A stretch of 61,059 nt of DNA from the NCBI GenBank assembly GCA_947470805.1, contig CANIVU010000049.1, positions 1 to 61,059 on the forward strand, in the 5' to 3' direction. Below are positions 1 to 8,264 of the stretch, piece after piece (the stretch's first letter is position 1; each line of letters opens with the position of its first letter). A program made the translations under genes and the position numbers. This DNA comes from Acidobacteriota bacterium (GTDB lineage: Bacteria > Acidobacteriota > Terriglobia > Bryobacterales > Bryobacteraceae). Under the pieces are notes generated by a model. It was given only the letters and a program-made list of their open reading frames with translations, ran no database searches and was not told the origin of the DNA.

Positions 1-155
1 GCCGAAACAATTCGCGCCCCTTCGCCCAGATTCTGCCCGGCGATCGTCAGCGTAAACGGCCGGCCCTTTTGCGTCCCACGCGGTTGCAACTCTGTAATCG
101 ACGGCGGCGCCGCGGCCAGCCCCAGCGCCATTACCAAATGGATAAAGATCCTCAC
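1..155 (-). CDS. Secreted protein, N-terminal fragment (IPT/TIG-like start)
   Basis: Only the first 51 codons are in the window; the gene runs off the left edge. Reading leftwards from a GTG at 153-155 gives a short hydrophobic leader (RIFIHLVMALGLAAA), then PSITELQPRGTQKGRPFTLT and IAGQNLGEGARIV. That second part resembles the first strands of an IPT/TIG or other immunoglobulin-like domain. The GTG overlaps the TGA stop of the upstream cytochrome-WD40 gene (GTGA, 152-155), so the two are probably co-translated. In acidobacteria and planctomycetes, secreted proteins with pre-peptidase or Ig-like domains often follow such cytochromes; that part is family knowledge. The full function cannot be judged from this fragment. 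Confidence 0.6.
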   Translation of the reverse strand, partial: MRIFIHLVMALGLAAAPPSITELQPRGTQKGRPFTLTIAGQNLGEGARIVS

Positions 156-1495
156 TTCGCCCCTCCCGCGGGTGTCCCGGCCGATAACGGCGCGGGGATG
201 AAGCTCGTTAACAAAGTGCAGTTGGCCGCATCGTAAATGCGGATTTTGCCGTCAAAACCGCCGGTCGCCAACTTCTTCCCGTCCGGCGAAAACGCCGCGG
301 CGTAGATGCCGGCCGAGTGGCCCTTGCACTGCGCGGAGAGTTTACCGGTCTCGGCGTCGTAGATGTTCACGCTCGGCGCAATCCCGGCGACGGCGATGCG
401 CGTAGCGTCCGAGGACCAATCGAGAGAAAAGATCGGGCCGTCCTGGCGGTCCAGCTTGCGGATGAGCGTCGTGTCATCGGCAATCTTCATGTTCTTCGGC
501 CGGTCCATGTTGTACACATACGGGTACCGGTCCTCACCGCCAATCACGACGACGTCCTTCTTCGGATGGCGCGCAATCGAGGTCAATTCCGTCCGCAACA
601 CGTTCACATTTTCGAGGAACGCGCCCGAAGCGGCATCGATCACCTTCGCCGCACGGTCCTTGCTGACCGAAACAAACCGCTTGGAATCGACCGCGAATAC
701 TGAACCGAGCACCCAATTCTCGTGGTTGCCGATCTTGTAGAGTTCCTTGCCACTGGCCGTCTCAAACACATGGACGGTGTTGTCGGTCGCCCCGACGGCG
801 ACGCGTGAACCATCCGGCGCAATCGAGGCGCCGAACAGCGTATCGTTCGTCAACCGCGCCGTATGCTGCAACTTCCCTGCCCCGGCGTCCCAAATCTGCA
901 CCTCGCCGAACTGCGCCGGCGTGCCGCCACCGGCGATGAGCGTCTTGCCGTCCGCTGAATAGGCGATAGACAGAATTCGCTCTGCCTTGCCCGCCAGCCG
1001 CTGCACCAACTTCGACCCGTCAGCCATATGAACCAACACTTCTCGATTGCCCGACACCGCAATCCGCTGCCCATCCGGGGACCAGCGCAACGCCGTGATC
1101 ACCGGCGGTTGCAAATAAACGGTGGGCGAATTGTCCAAAACTTCCACCGGCGAATCATCCTTCGCACCGGCATCGATCCACGCCCGGAAACGGTCCACAT
1201 CGGCAGCCGCCATCTCCGGCTGTCCCAACGGCATGCGCGGCTTCATTGCGCCGGCAATATAGCGAATCGTCAGGCTCTCACTCGCCTTGCCCGCCACGAA
1301 ACCCGGCCCGCGCTTGCCGCCCTTGGCGAATGCCGTATAGGTCGTAACGTCCAAGCCGGACGAAGCTCCCGCCGGGTTGTGACACCCCTGGCACTGCTTC
1401 TGCAGTAGCGGTTTAATGTCCGCGGTAAAGCTCGGCTGCGCCCAGGCGCTCCCGCCGAACAGCGGAACGAGGATCCATAAAAGGTGGCGTTTCAT
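152..1495 (-). CDS. Secreted planctomycete-type cytochrome c with WD40 repeats
   Basis: A 447-residue exported protein. Residues 1-19 form a signal peptide ending SAWA. A single heme c site, CQGCH, lies at residues 35-39 in a domain of the type seen in planctomycete cytochromes (TADIKPLLQKQCQGCH). From about residue 130 to 430 there are repeated WD40-like blades, for example SPDGSRVAVGATDNTVHVF and SPDGKKLATGGFDGKIRIYD. The protein is probably a periplasmic heme protein with a beta-propeller. Its role in electron transfer or substrate binding is inferred from the family. It overlaps the next gene by 4 bases and is divergent from the small secreted protein at 1625. Confidence 0.85.
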   Translation of the reverse strand: MKRHLLWILVPLFGGSAWAQPSFTADIKPLLQKQCQGCHNPAGASSGLDVTTYTAFAKGGKRGPGFVAGKASESLTIRYIAGAMKPRMPLGQPEMAAADVDRFRAWIDAGAKDDSPVEVLDNSPTVYLQPPVITALRWSPDGQRIAVSGNREVLVHMADGSKLVQRLAGKAERILSIAYSADGKTLIAGGGTPAQFGEVQIWDAGAGKLQHTARLTNDTLFGASIAPDGSRVAVGATDNTVHVFETASGKELYKIGNHENWVLGSVFAVDSKRFVSVSKDRAAKVIDAASGAFLENVNVLRTELTSIARHPKKDVVVIGGEDRYPYVYNMDRPKNMKIADDTTLIRKLDRQDGPIFSLDWSSDATRIAVAGIAPSVNIYDAETGKLSAQCKGHSAGIYAAAFSPDGKKLATGGFDGKIRIYDAANCTLLTSFIPAPLSAGTPAGGAK

Positions 1496-1547
1496 GCGTG
1501 TAACGACAATACTCCCGCGCAGGCATCGAGGCCTGTCGATGCAGGGA

Positions 1548-1553
1548 AGTATA
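1548..1553 (-). promoter_or_regulatory. Candidate -10 box for the cytochrome-WD40 gene
   Basis: Read on the minus strand this hexamer is TATACT, five of six matches to the bacterial -10 consensus. It lies about 50 bases upstream of the ATG at 1495 in the short divergent region. No convincing -35 box was seen, so this is a weak call. Confidence 0.3.
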
Positions 1554-1624
1554 TCTCAGTTACGATTCGTTTATGTAACCCTAGGAGGGGTAACCAGTCT
1601 CCAACAGGTATACGCCTTAACAAC

Positions 1625-1993
1625 ATGCTGAAAAAGATCTTCACCCTCGCCTCCGTTTCCGCCGTTTTCACCCTGCTCGCCGCCGCTGCCGATGTCACCG
1701 GCAAATGGGTCGCCCAAGTTCCCGGCCGGGACGGCCAGTCGCGGGAAGTGGTCTATAACCTCAAGGCCGATGGCGCCAAACTCACCGGCACCATGTCCGG
1801 CCCACAGGGCGCCGAGATTGCCATCAGCGACGGCAAGATCGATGGCGACAACATCGCTTTTGACGTGAAACTTGAGTTCAACGGCAACAGCATGACCCGC
1901 AAGTACTCCGGCGTTGTTGCCGGCGACGAGATCAAGATGAAGAGCCAAACCCAGCGCGGCGCGCAGGAATTTGTGGCCAAGCGCGCCAAGTAA
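1625..1993 (+). CDS. Small secreted protein, unknown function
   Basis: A 122-residue protein with a clear signal peptide (KKIFTLASVSAVFTLLAAAA). The mature part reads as short beta-strands (VTGKWVAQVPGRDGQ, REVVYNLKADGAKLTGTMSG) and resembles the small lipocalin-like or barrel-like proteins common in acidobacteria. The ATG at 1625 is chosen because the signal peptide starts there; a longer in-frame reading from 1484 adds only unconvincing sequence. A purine-rich stretch at 1583-1590 is too far away to serve this start. No catalytic motif is visible. It is followed by a good terminator at 2015. Confidence 0.75.
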   Translation: MLKKIFTLASVSAVFTLLAAAADVTGKWVAQVPGRDGQSREVVYNLKADGAKLTGTMSGPQGAEIAISDGKIDGDNIAFDVKLEFNGNSMTRKYSGVVAGDEIKMKSQTQRGAQEFVAKRAK

Positions 1994-2014
1994 ACCTGGA
2001 CCCAAACGAGGTCG

Positions 2015-2047
2015 AAACGGCTCCCGCCTCCCGGCCGGAGCCGTTTT
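2015..2047 (+). terminator. Rho-independent terminator after the small secreted protein
   Basis: A perfect 10-base stem, AAACGGCTCC (2015-2024) with GGAGCCGTTT (2037-2046), closes a 12-base loop and ends in TTTT. It lies 21 bases after the stop codon of the gene ending at 1993. Confidence 0.75.
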
Positions 2048-2074
2048 GGTATTGGCCGCGAAATGATGTACACT
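2046..2074 (+). promoter_or_regulatory. Candidate sigma-70 promoter of tRNA-Arg
   Basis: TTGGTA (2046-2051), a 17-base spacer and TACACT (2069-2074), each matching four of six consensus bases. Transcription would start near 2081, about 14 bases before the tRNA. The -35 box overlaps the tail of the preceding terminator. Confidence 0.5.
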
Positions 2075-2094
2075 AAATGAGTTAGCGACATTGT

Positions 2095-2171
2095 GCGCCC
2101 GTAGCTCAGATGGATAGAGCGTTTGCCTCCGAAGCAAAAGGCCGGTTGTTCGAGTCAACTCGGGCGCACCA
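2095..2171 (+). tRNA. tRNA-Arg (anticodon CCG)
   Basis: A complete cloverleaf. The acceptor stem GCGCCCG (2095-2101) pairs with CGGGCGC (2161-2167), followed by discriminator A and an encoded CCA. The D arm is GCTC...GAGC. The anticodon arm is TTTGC-CTCCGAA-GCAAA, giving anticodon CCG, which reads the CGG arginine codon. The T arm is GGTTG-TTCGAGT-CAACT with one G-U pair. No integrase or att-like duplication of the 3' end was noticed downstream. Confidence 0.97.
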
Positions 2172-2423
2172 TTTACTCTCCTCGATGAACCCATGTGGTT
2201 CGAGGATCGATTGAAACGTCCGAAACCGGAAGATGACGCGCGTTTAATCGCTTCCGATACTCGCTCGTAGGTAGGTTCTCGTATCTGGTCTTTTCCCTTT
2301 CTCTCATCGGAATCAGGGTCTCCCCTATGGGGCTCTACCCCCTTCCCGTCGAAGGGATACAGGACGGACAAGAACCAGCTCACTGGTCGGAACCCCCGTC
2401 GACTAAGGAAACGGACGAGAACT
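2172..2423. other. Gene-free stretch after tRNA-Arg
   Basis: No convincing gene. A small imperfect hairpin follows the tRNA (about 2178-2205, CCTCGATGAACC with GGTTCGAGG) but has no T-run. The rest is presumably the upstream region of the PEP-CTERM gene at 2424; no promoter stands out. Confidence 0.4.
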
Positions 2424-3176
2424 TTGAAAATCAGCATTCATCACTTCAAACGGCAGCTCCTACTGCTATCAATGACTTTAAGCGCCTGGGGAACCGATTT
2501 TTCGTTCTTCACCACCGTTCGTGCTGGCTACCCAACCGCGCTCCTCTGGGAACTCGGTGCCGGTAGTACCGCCGCGACCACCGAATCGAACGTCAATTTC
2601 GAATGGAACACCGCCAATGGAGACACAAGCTGGCGGCCGAAAAACCAGCTGCAGAACTTCCAAATCGGCTACAACCGGACCACGAACTCCGGATTTGTGA
2701 CCGTGTTTAACTCCGATAACACCCCCGTCACGGCCTCCTACACGAACCCCGGCCTGGCACCCGAAGCCAGCGCCATTTGGACTCTTCCGGCCGCCAACTT
2801 CTTCGCCAGCGCGAATACAACGTTTTTCTCCGGCAGCATTGATCTGGAAAACATGTCATTTGCCCCCGGAGTACAAGTCCTGTCGGGCTCTCTGCCCGCG
2901 AGCATCGGCAGTTCCAACACGGGGACCGGAATCACCAACACTTCCAGCCTTAGCACGCCGATTGTTTTTGATGCGACCGCGAATGGTGGCAGTTGGACGA
3001 TCTCTGGCACCGTCCGGATGAACGGAATCGTGGGCTCGTCCGGCTCCGCTTTGGGAAATAACCTGCAGTTCGGGTTAGGCGCCTTCGGTACGGATACCCC
3101 GGAGGCTTCGACGATGAGCCTCTTCGCAGTCGGGCTGGCTGCATTGTTCGCAGCCGGCAAGTTCAAACGGGTCTAG
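2424..3176 (+). CDS. PEP-CTERM sorting-signal protein
   Basis: A 250-residue exported protein starting at a TTG. It has a leader with KISIHHFKRQLLLLSMTLSA, then a Ser/Thr/Asn-rich beta-type body with no recognised enzyme motif. The last 25 or so residues form a sorting tail: TPEAST, a hydrophobic segment (MSLFAVGLAALFAAG) and the basic end KFKRV. In the PEP-CTERM/exosortase system this tail is cleaved and the protein is delivered to the surface, often with exopolysaccharide production (family knowledge). No exosortase gene is in the window. It precedes the polysaccharide chain-length gene at 3653, which suits a surface-matrix role. The TTG start is inferred from the position of the leader. 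Confidence 0.8.
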   Translation: MKISIHHFKRQLLLLSMTLSAWGTDFSFFTTVRAGYPTALLWELGAGSTAATTESNVNFEWNTANGDTSWRPKNQLQNFQIGYNRTTNSGFVTVFNSDNTPVTASYTNPGLAPEASAIWTLPAANFFASANTTFFSGSIDLENMSFAPGVQVLSGSLPASIGSSNTGTGITNTSSLSTPIVFDATANGGSWTISGTVRMNGIVGSSGSALGNNLQFGLGAFGTDTPEASTMSLFAVGLAALFAAGKFKRV

Positions 3177-3186
3177 CAGGCCATCG

Positions 3187-3211
3187 GGGAGAACCCTGAC
3201 AGGTTTCTCCC
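3187..3211 (+). terminator. Hairpin after the PEP-CTERM gene
   Basis: GGGAGAA (3187-3193) pairs with TTCTCCC (3205-3211), and CCT/AGG extends the stem inside one mismatch around a GAC loop. There is no T-run, so termination is uncertain. Confidence 0.4.
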
Positions 3212-3652
3212 GGTTCCCACCTCAAAAACTCCTAAGGTGCTCTCCAGCGTTTTCCTAGAACAGCCGAAGACTCTAGTGGTACTTACTCCACAAGAATTCT
3301 AAGGGTTTCCCCGCATCCGGTACGCGCCTGCGTAGCCGTTCTTTGGCGTGAGATTCCGTTCGATGGTCATGCGCAACATACTTCGTCGCCCTCTATTCAC
3401 GCAGTCCGTCTTCCTGATTCCGCCATTCCGCGCGGCTGAATTCACATCCTTCGCCACGTTTCGATCGGGTCGGCCAGCGGGTGGTGCCGTGGAAAGCGGA
3501 GTTGGCCCGGACAACCCGCCCCGGCCATTTCAGATCGGCCGCCCGGCTATTACCCAGACCGCAAAGGTGAGCCTCCGGGATTCGGCAAATACAAACTATT
3601 ACCGTCTTGTCACCATCGGCTTGGGCCTCCGCCGCCGGAGCCGTGGGTAAGG
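3212..3652. other. Gene-free stretch of about 440 bases
   Basis: No gene I can support. A 100-codon open frame (3348-3650, GTG start) has codon usage unlike its neighbours and no recognisable motif. It is most likely leader or intergenic DNA in front of the chain-length gene at 3653. Confidence 0.4.
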
Positions 3653-6600
3653 ATGTACCCTCCCGAGTCCAGACTAAGCACTCCCGACATCGCCACGCTC
3701 ACCGAGATCGTGGACATGCGGGACGTCCGTTGGTTCTGTAAAAACCATTGGAAGCTTTTTCTTGCCGGTGGCATCCTCGGTCTCGCCGCTGGTTTCGCGA
3801 TTACCTACTTCTTCCCCGTACGCTACCACTCAGAAGCTCGCGTGCGTTTCATGCCGCCCCAGCTGGCCGGCCGCTTCGTCAACCCGAACTTCTCCATGGA
3901 AGTGGAACAGCGCCTCTACGCTCTTGCCCAGCTGCTTTCCAGCCGGCTCACCGCCACGCGCATGATCGATTCGTTCCAACTCTATCCCGAACGCCGTCGT
4001 TTCCAGACAGTCGCCGATCTCGTTCCCCAGTTCCTGGGCGACCTCCAGATTGAGCAGGTCGCCAGCAGCGACGTGGCCCAGAAACGCGCCGTGCCGACCA
4101 TGGCTATCCACTTCCGCTATCCCGATCCCAGCCAGGCGCAAAAAGTGATCCAGAAACTGGTTGAGCAGGTCTACGAGGAAAACCGGAAATACCGTGGCGA
4201 CCAGTCCATGGGCACCACCGAATTCCTCGGTGAACAGCTGCGCGCGGTCGAAGAAATGATGCTCGAAGCCGAGGCCCGCCTTTGCGAGATTCAGGACGCG
4301 ATGCGGCCCAACGTCTCCAACACGCTCTTCGGCGAAAGCACCTCTCGCAGCTATGTAGTTGACTCGCGACTCCGCGACCTCCGTCACGACCGCCGCCTGC
4401 TCGAAGAACGCCGCAGCGTGAAACACGCCGAAATCGGCCCATTGGAAGCCGAAATTCGCAGCATTGAGAACCGGCCCGTCGAGTACTATTTCCCGCAGGT
4501 GGACAACCATCCCAACTACTGGCACCTGGCTGAAAAGCTGAGCACCGCCAGGACGCATGTGGCGCGCATGCGGGACCGTTGGAAACCGGGATTCGCCGAC
4601 CGCGAGTTGGCCGAACTCGTCCTGCGCGAAGCGGAGCAGAACATGAATCAGTTCAAGGCGGAGCAATCCCGTCTCATGCGCGCGCAGGAGCGGGATCGCG
4701 TCGTCTCCAAGCTGCTATTGGCCCGAACGGAGCTGCGGGCGCTGGAAGGGCAGGTATCGTCGTCGCAAAAGGAAGAGGTGGAACTGCGCGCCGAATCCCA
4801 ACGATTAAAGGACCAGCATGCCGCCCCAGCCGGCATGGAAACCGATTTATTGACCGCCAAACGGGAGTACGAAACGGCAAAGGAGCAGCACAGCGCTATG
4901 GTTCGCAAACATGAGGAATCGCAGTCGGCATCCGACATGGAACGCCGCGGCCAGGGAGAGACCGTCGAACTGCTGGAACCTCCCACCTTACCCTCCGTCC
5001 CCGACGCTCCGTCCCGCCCGATGCGAATCGCTGTCGCAGCCGGCATCTTCATCGCCCTGCTCAAAGCACTCCGCGATCCCAAAATTCCCCATGAAGGCCA
5101 CATTGAAAAATGGGCCGGTCTCGAGGTTCTCGCCATGTTTCCAGCAGTCCAGCCAAAGCCGAAAGCGAAAAAGAAGTCAGGCCCGAAAGGGAAAGCCCAG
5201 CAGACCTGGCGCCGCCGCGCTGTCACCACTTCCGTCCTCATCTTTGCCCTGTTTGCCGTCGGATGCACGGACCGATTTCTGAGCGCGGAGGCACTTTGGA
5301 AACGCGGCCAGAACGCGGAAAAAGAAGGTAAAAGCACGTCGGCGATGCTCTTCTACCGCCAGGCCATCCGCAAGGACCCGCGCTTCGCTCCGGCATATCG
5401 TTCCGCTGGTCTCCTCGCGCTTCACACCGGCGAGTGGATCCCCGCCCGTGATTTCCTCGCACGCGCACTGGAGTTCGATTCGAACGACGCCAATATCCAC
5501 ACCAAGCTCGCCGACCTTACCTACCAGCTCTATGTGGGTGATGCCGGGCACCCCGTCACCGTTCTCCGTGAAGTTGAAGCGCTCGCCGGGCAGTTGACTG
5601 CCCGCTGGCCTCGCCGCGCCGATGGGTACCGCATCCAGGCGCAGGTGCTAATGGAACGCCATCGGACCGAAGAAGCCGTCGCACTCCTCCAGAGCGCCCG
5701 GACGAAAGTGGACAGCAACGAAACACTCGACACCCAGGACGCCGCCGCACTCTTCCGCCTCGGTCGCAATGACGAAGCCCATACTTTACTGCGCGACGTC
5801 ATGGCGCGTTCGCCCCGATATACCGCCCCCTATGACCTGCTCTATCTCCAACTCATGCAGGAGAAGAACGCCGTCGAAGCGGGCGAGGTGCTGGCCCAGA
5901 AGTGGCGCAACACATCCGACATCGACGCTGCACTGCAACTGGCCGCCCATTACGACGCGCTTCGCCAACGCGATGACGCTAAGAAGGTCATCGTCGAACT
6001 GGAAAACGCCAAGACAGCCGGCCCGCTTGCACTCGCCCGAATTGGCGATTTCTGGATGGTCCGTGGCCAGTTCGACACCGCCCACGCCACCTACCAGCGC
6101 GGGCGCCAACAGTTCCCGGAGAAGGCAACCGAATACATCAGCCGAATCGCCGAATGGCACCTGGCGCAGAACCAGCAGAAAGAGGCGAAGGAGTTCATAG
6201 ATAAAGAGCTCGCCGCCCGCCCGAAAGACGCCATCCTGCGGGCGTACGCCTCCGCCATTGCACTCAGCACCCTCCCGTCCAGCCAGCGGGAATCGGAGCG
6301 CAAGAAGCTGGAAGCCATCGTGATCCAATTCCCGGATTCCCCATTTGTTCGCTACCACATGGGCCGCGCCTATCTCCTCGAAGGCCGCGCGCCACAGGCC
6401 GCCGAACAATTTGAACGCTGCGTCCGGCTCGATCCGAACTACGCCCCGGGTTGGGTCGCGCTGGCCGATCTGGAAATTGCGCGGGGCAACCCGGCGGCCG
6501 CGGAATTACGGGCCGAAAACGTCCTGCGCGTCGACCGCAACCACCTGCCGGCCATTCTCGTCCGCGCCCGCGCCCAGATCTCCCGCGGCAAGTCCGCCGA

Positions 6601-7429
6601 AGCCGAAAAGGCGCTGGATTTCCTGCTCTCCGCCCAACCCCGCAACGCCGACGCCATCTATTTGCGAGCCGCCGCGAATCGCTCTCTCGGCCAGCCGAAA
6701 AAGGCTCTCGAACCGCTTGCAAAGGGCCGGGAAGTTGCGCCGAATGAGCCTCGCTGGGCGGTCGCCGAAGCCGAAATCGCCGCCAGCCAAGGGGATGCCA
6801 ACGCCGCCCGCGCCATCCTGGAGGCGGCCATTCAGAAGCAAGGCAAACCGGACGAATCGCTGCTCCGCCGCCTGGCCAGCTTGCAGATCGAACTTCGCGA
6901 TGGCACCGGGGCGGCCCGCTCTTTCGAACGCCTACGCAAGTTGAACGAGGCATCGGTCGAATATCGCCTCGGCCACGCTGGTTCCTTGGCTCTTGCCGGC
7001 GAAGCCGACAAGGCCATCGCCCTCTACACGGAAACGGAAAAGCTCTTTCCCCAGAACGCCGCGGTCTGGTTACAACACACCGCGTTGCTCTCGGAACGGA
7101 ACGACAAGGCGGGCGCGCTGTCCAAGTATCAGGAGGCCCTTACCCACGATAAGAACAATCCGCTGATTCTGAACAACCTGGCCTGGATGTTGTTGCAGAA
7201 CGGTGGGCCCGCTGAAAAGGCGCTCGAGTACGCCCAACAAGCCCGCCGTGTCTTCGGCCGCAGCCGGGAAATCGACGACACCCTCGCCGCCGCCTACACC
7301 CGGCTTTCCATGTTCCGTAACGCAATGGCCATCTACGAAGAGATGCTCGCTTATCTGCCACCGGCCGAACGTCCCCGAGTGCAGAAACTGCTCGAAACCA
7401 CCAAACGCAAGACCAAAGGAGAAGCATGA
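3653..7429 (+). CDS. Wzz/GumC-type polysaccharide chain-length protein fused to a TPR lipoprotein
   Basis: A 1258-residue fusion. Residues 1-480 resemble polysaccharide co-polymerases. TM1 is at about 32-54 (HWKLFLAGGILGLAAGFAIT) and a long coiled coil at about 195-430. TM2 is near 458-470, followed by GLEVLAMFPAV, which matches the linker seen before BY-kinase domains. Instead of a kinase, a basic segment and a lipoprotein-type signal follow (VLIFALFAVGC, Cys538). Some 700 residues of tetratricopeptide repeats come next, similar to the TPR lipoproteins of PEP-CTERM/exopolysaccharide clusters. The part from 519 on therefore looks like a whole lipoprotein gene joined in frame. An internal ATG at 5134 with GAGG upstream could also start a separate TPR protein. 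The stop overlaps the next start (ATGA). Probable role: control of exopolysaccharide length and export at the envelope. Confidence 0.8.
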   Translation: MYPPESRLSTPDIATLTEIVDMRDVRWFCKNHWKLFLAGGILGLAAGFAITYFFPVRYHSEARVRFMPPQLAGRFVNPNFSMEVEQRLYALAQLLSSRLTATRMIDSFQLYPERRRFQTVADLVPQFLGDLQIEQVASSDVAQKRAVPTMAIHFRYPDPSQAQKVIQKLVEQVYEENRKYRGDQSMGTTEFLGEQLRAVEEMMLEAEARLCEIQDAMRPNVSNTLFGESTSRSYVVDSRLRDLRHDRRLLEERRSVKHAEIGPLEAEIRSIENRPVEYYFPQVDNHPNYWHLAEKLSTARTHVARMRDRWKPGFADRELAELVLREAEQNMNQFKAEQSRLMRAQERDRVVSKLLLARTELRALEGQVSSSQKEEVELRAESQRLKDQHAAPAGMETDLLTAKREYETAKEQHSAMVRKHEESQSASDMERRGQGETVELLEPPTLPSVPDAPSRPMRIAVAAGIFIALLKALRDPKIPHEGHIEKWAGLEVLAMFPAVQPKPKAKKKSGPKGKAQQTWRRRAVTTSVLIFALFAVGCTDRFLSAEALWKRGQNAEKEGKSTSAMLFYRQAIRKDPRFAPAYRSAGLLALHTGEWIPARDFLARALEFDSNDANIHTKLADLTYQLYVGDAGHPVTVLREVEALAGQLTARWPRRADGYRIQAQVLMERHRTEEAVALLQSARTKVDSNETLDTQDAAALFRLGRNDEAHTLLRDVMARSPRYTAPYDLLYLQLMQEKNAVEAGEVLAQKWRNTSDIDAALQLAAHYDALRQRDDAKKVIVELENAKTAGPLALARIGDFWMVRGQFDTAHATYQRGRQQFPEKATEYISRIAEWHLAQNQQKEAKEFIDKELAARPKDAILRAYASAIALSTLPSSQRESERKKLEAIVIQFPDSPFVRYHMGRAYLLEGRAPQAAEQFERCVRLDPNYAPGWVALADLEIARGNPAAAELRAENVLRVDRNHLPAILVRARAQISRGKSAEAEKALDFLLSAQPRNADAIYLRAAANRSLGQPKKALEPLAKGREVAPNEPRWAVAEAEIAASQGDANAARAILEAAIQKQGKPDESLLRRLASLQIELRDGTGAARSFERLRKLNEASVEYRLGHAGSLALAGEADKAIALYTETEKLFPQNAAVWLQHTALLSERNDKAGALSKYQEALTHDKNNPLILNNLAWMLLQNGGPAEKALEYAQQARRVFGRSREIDDTLAAAYTRLSMFRNAMAIYEEMLAYLPPAERPRVQKLLETTKRKTKGEA

Positions 7430-8253
7430 GCCCCAACCCCGAAGTCAACAACGCCGACCGTTCCATCCCGGCCCCTGACGCTCTCAGTGCCCTGCAGCAG
7501 TCCTGGACGCAAGCCCATTCCGCGGCGCCCGCGCAGGAGCCCTCCGTACCAACAAACCTTCCCCTTCGCGAAAGCTTCCTCAGCCTCCGCGACATTCCCC
7601 AAATCACCTTCGACCAGGCCCGTGGCGCCTTCACTATGACCGATCCGGCCTACCCCGCCGATTGGAAAGAACAGATCCGCCAATTGCGCAATCGCCTCAA
7701 TAGCGCCCAGGTCGAACTGCCTGATCCCAACGATCTCCTCCAAGTCATCGCCTTCACCAACATGGACGGCCGCCGTCCCCGCCACGGTACCGCCGCCAAC
7801 CTCGCCCTCGCCATGGCCGCCATTCAGGACACGCGCGTTCTGGTCATCGACGCGAATCTCTCTTTTCCGCGACTCCATACCGATCTCAATGTTCCCGCCG
7901 CCCCCGGCCTCTGCGAAGTCAACCGCGCCAGCCGCATCGCCATGCCGCAGTGTTTCCGCCGCGTGGCCGGTACCCAGGTCTATTTCCTCACCGTTGGCGA
8001 TACCAGCGCCTACCCCATGGATGCGCTCGACCTCCGCGGCCTCCACGTCGTGCTCCACTCCCTCCGTTCTCAGTTCGATTGGATCCTCATCGATGGCCCC
8101 GGCTTCGACACCGCAGCCGACACCATGGCCATCACCATGGCCACCGACGGCGTCATCATGATGATCGAAAGCGAACACGACAGCTTCCGCCTGGTCGCCA
8201 AAGCCCTCAGCCATGTCCAAGGCCGGCGTATGCTCGGCGCCGTAATGTTTTAA
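7426..8253 (+). CDS. BY-kinase-like (CpsD/CapB) protein with degenerate P-loop
   Basis: A 275-residue protein with the fold signature of bacterial tyrosine autokinases of polysaccharide export. The Walker A' equivalent is VLVIDANLSFPRLH and the Walker B equivalent is WILIDGPG. The ATP-binding Walker A is lost: the usual GKS/T before AANLA reads RPRHGT (residues 117-122), so the invariant lysine is absent. The protein ends at LGAVMF, where functional kinases continue into a tyrosine cluster. Residues 1-100 are a poorly conserved lead. It is translationally coupled to the chain-length/TPR gene by ATGA. I infer a pseudokinase that binds the chain-length protein structurally; catalytic activity looks unlikely. 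Confidence 0.75.
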   Translation: MSPNPEVNNADRSIPAPDALSALQQSWTQAHSAAPAQEPSVPTNLPLRESFLSLRDIPQITFDQARGAFTMTDPAYPADWKEQIRQLRNRLNSAQVELPDPNDLLQVIAFTNMDGRRPRHGTAANLALAMAAIQDTRVLVIDANLSFPRLHTDLNVPAAPGLCEVNRASRIAMPQCFRRVAGTQVYFLTVGDTSAYPMDALDLRGLHVVLHSLRSQFDWILIDGPGFDTAADTMAITMATDGVIMMIESEHDSFRLVAKALSHVQGRRMLGAVMF

Positions 8254-8264
8254 CCTAACGGGGA

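Noticed and set aside
1571-2437. A 288-codon minus-strand frame covering the small secreted protein, terminator and tRNA
   Set aside because: It would run through a tRNA gene and a terminator; the composition is a shadow of the plus-strand gene.
2095-3176. tRNA-Arg as an integration site for a genomic island
   Set aside because: No integrase, no repeated tRNA 3' end and no change in gene content typical of an island were seen downstream.
3348-3650. A 100-codon open frame just before the chain-length gene
   Set aside because: No motif, no good start and codon use unlike the neighbours; more likely leader DNA.
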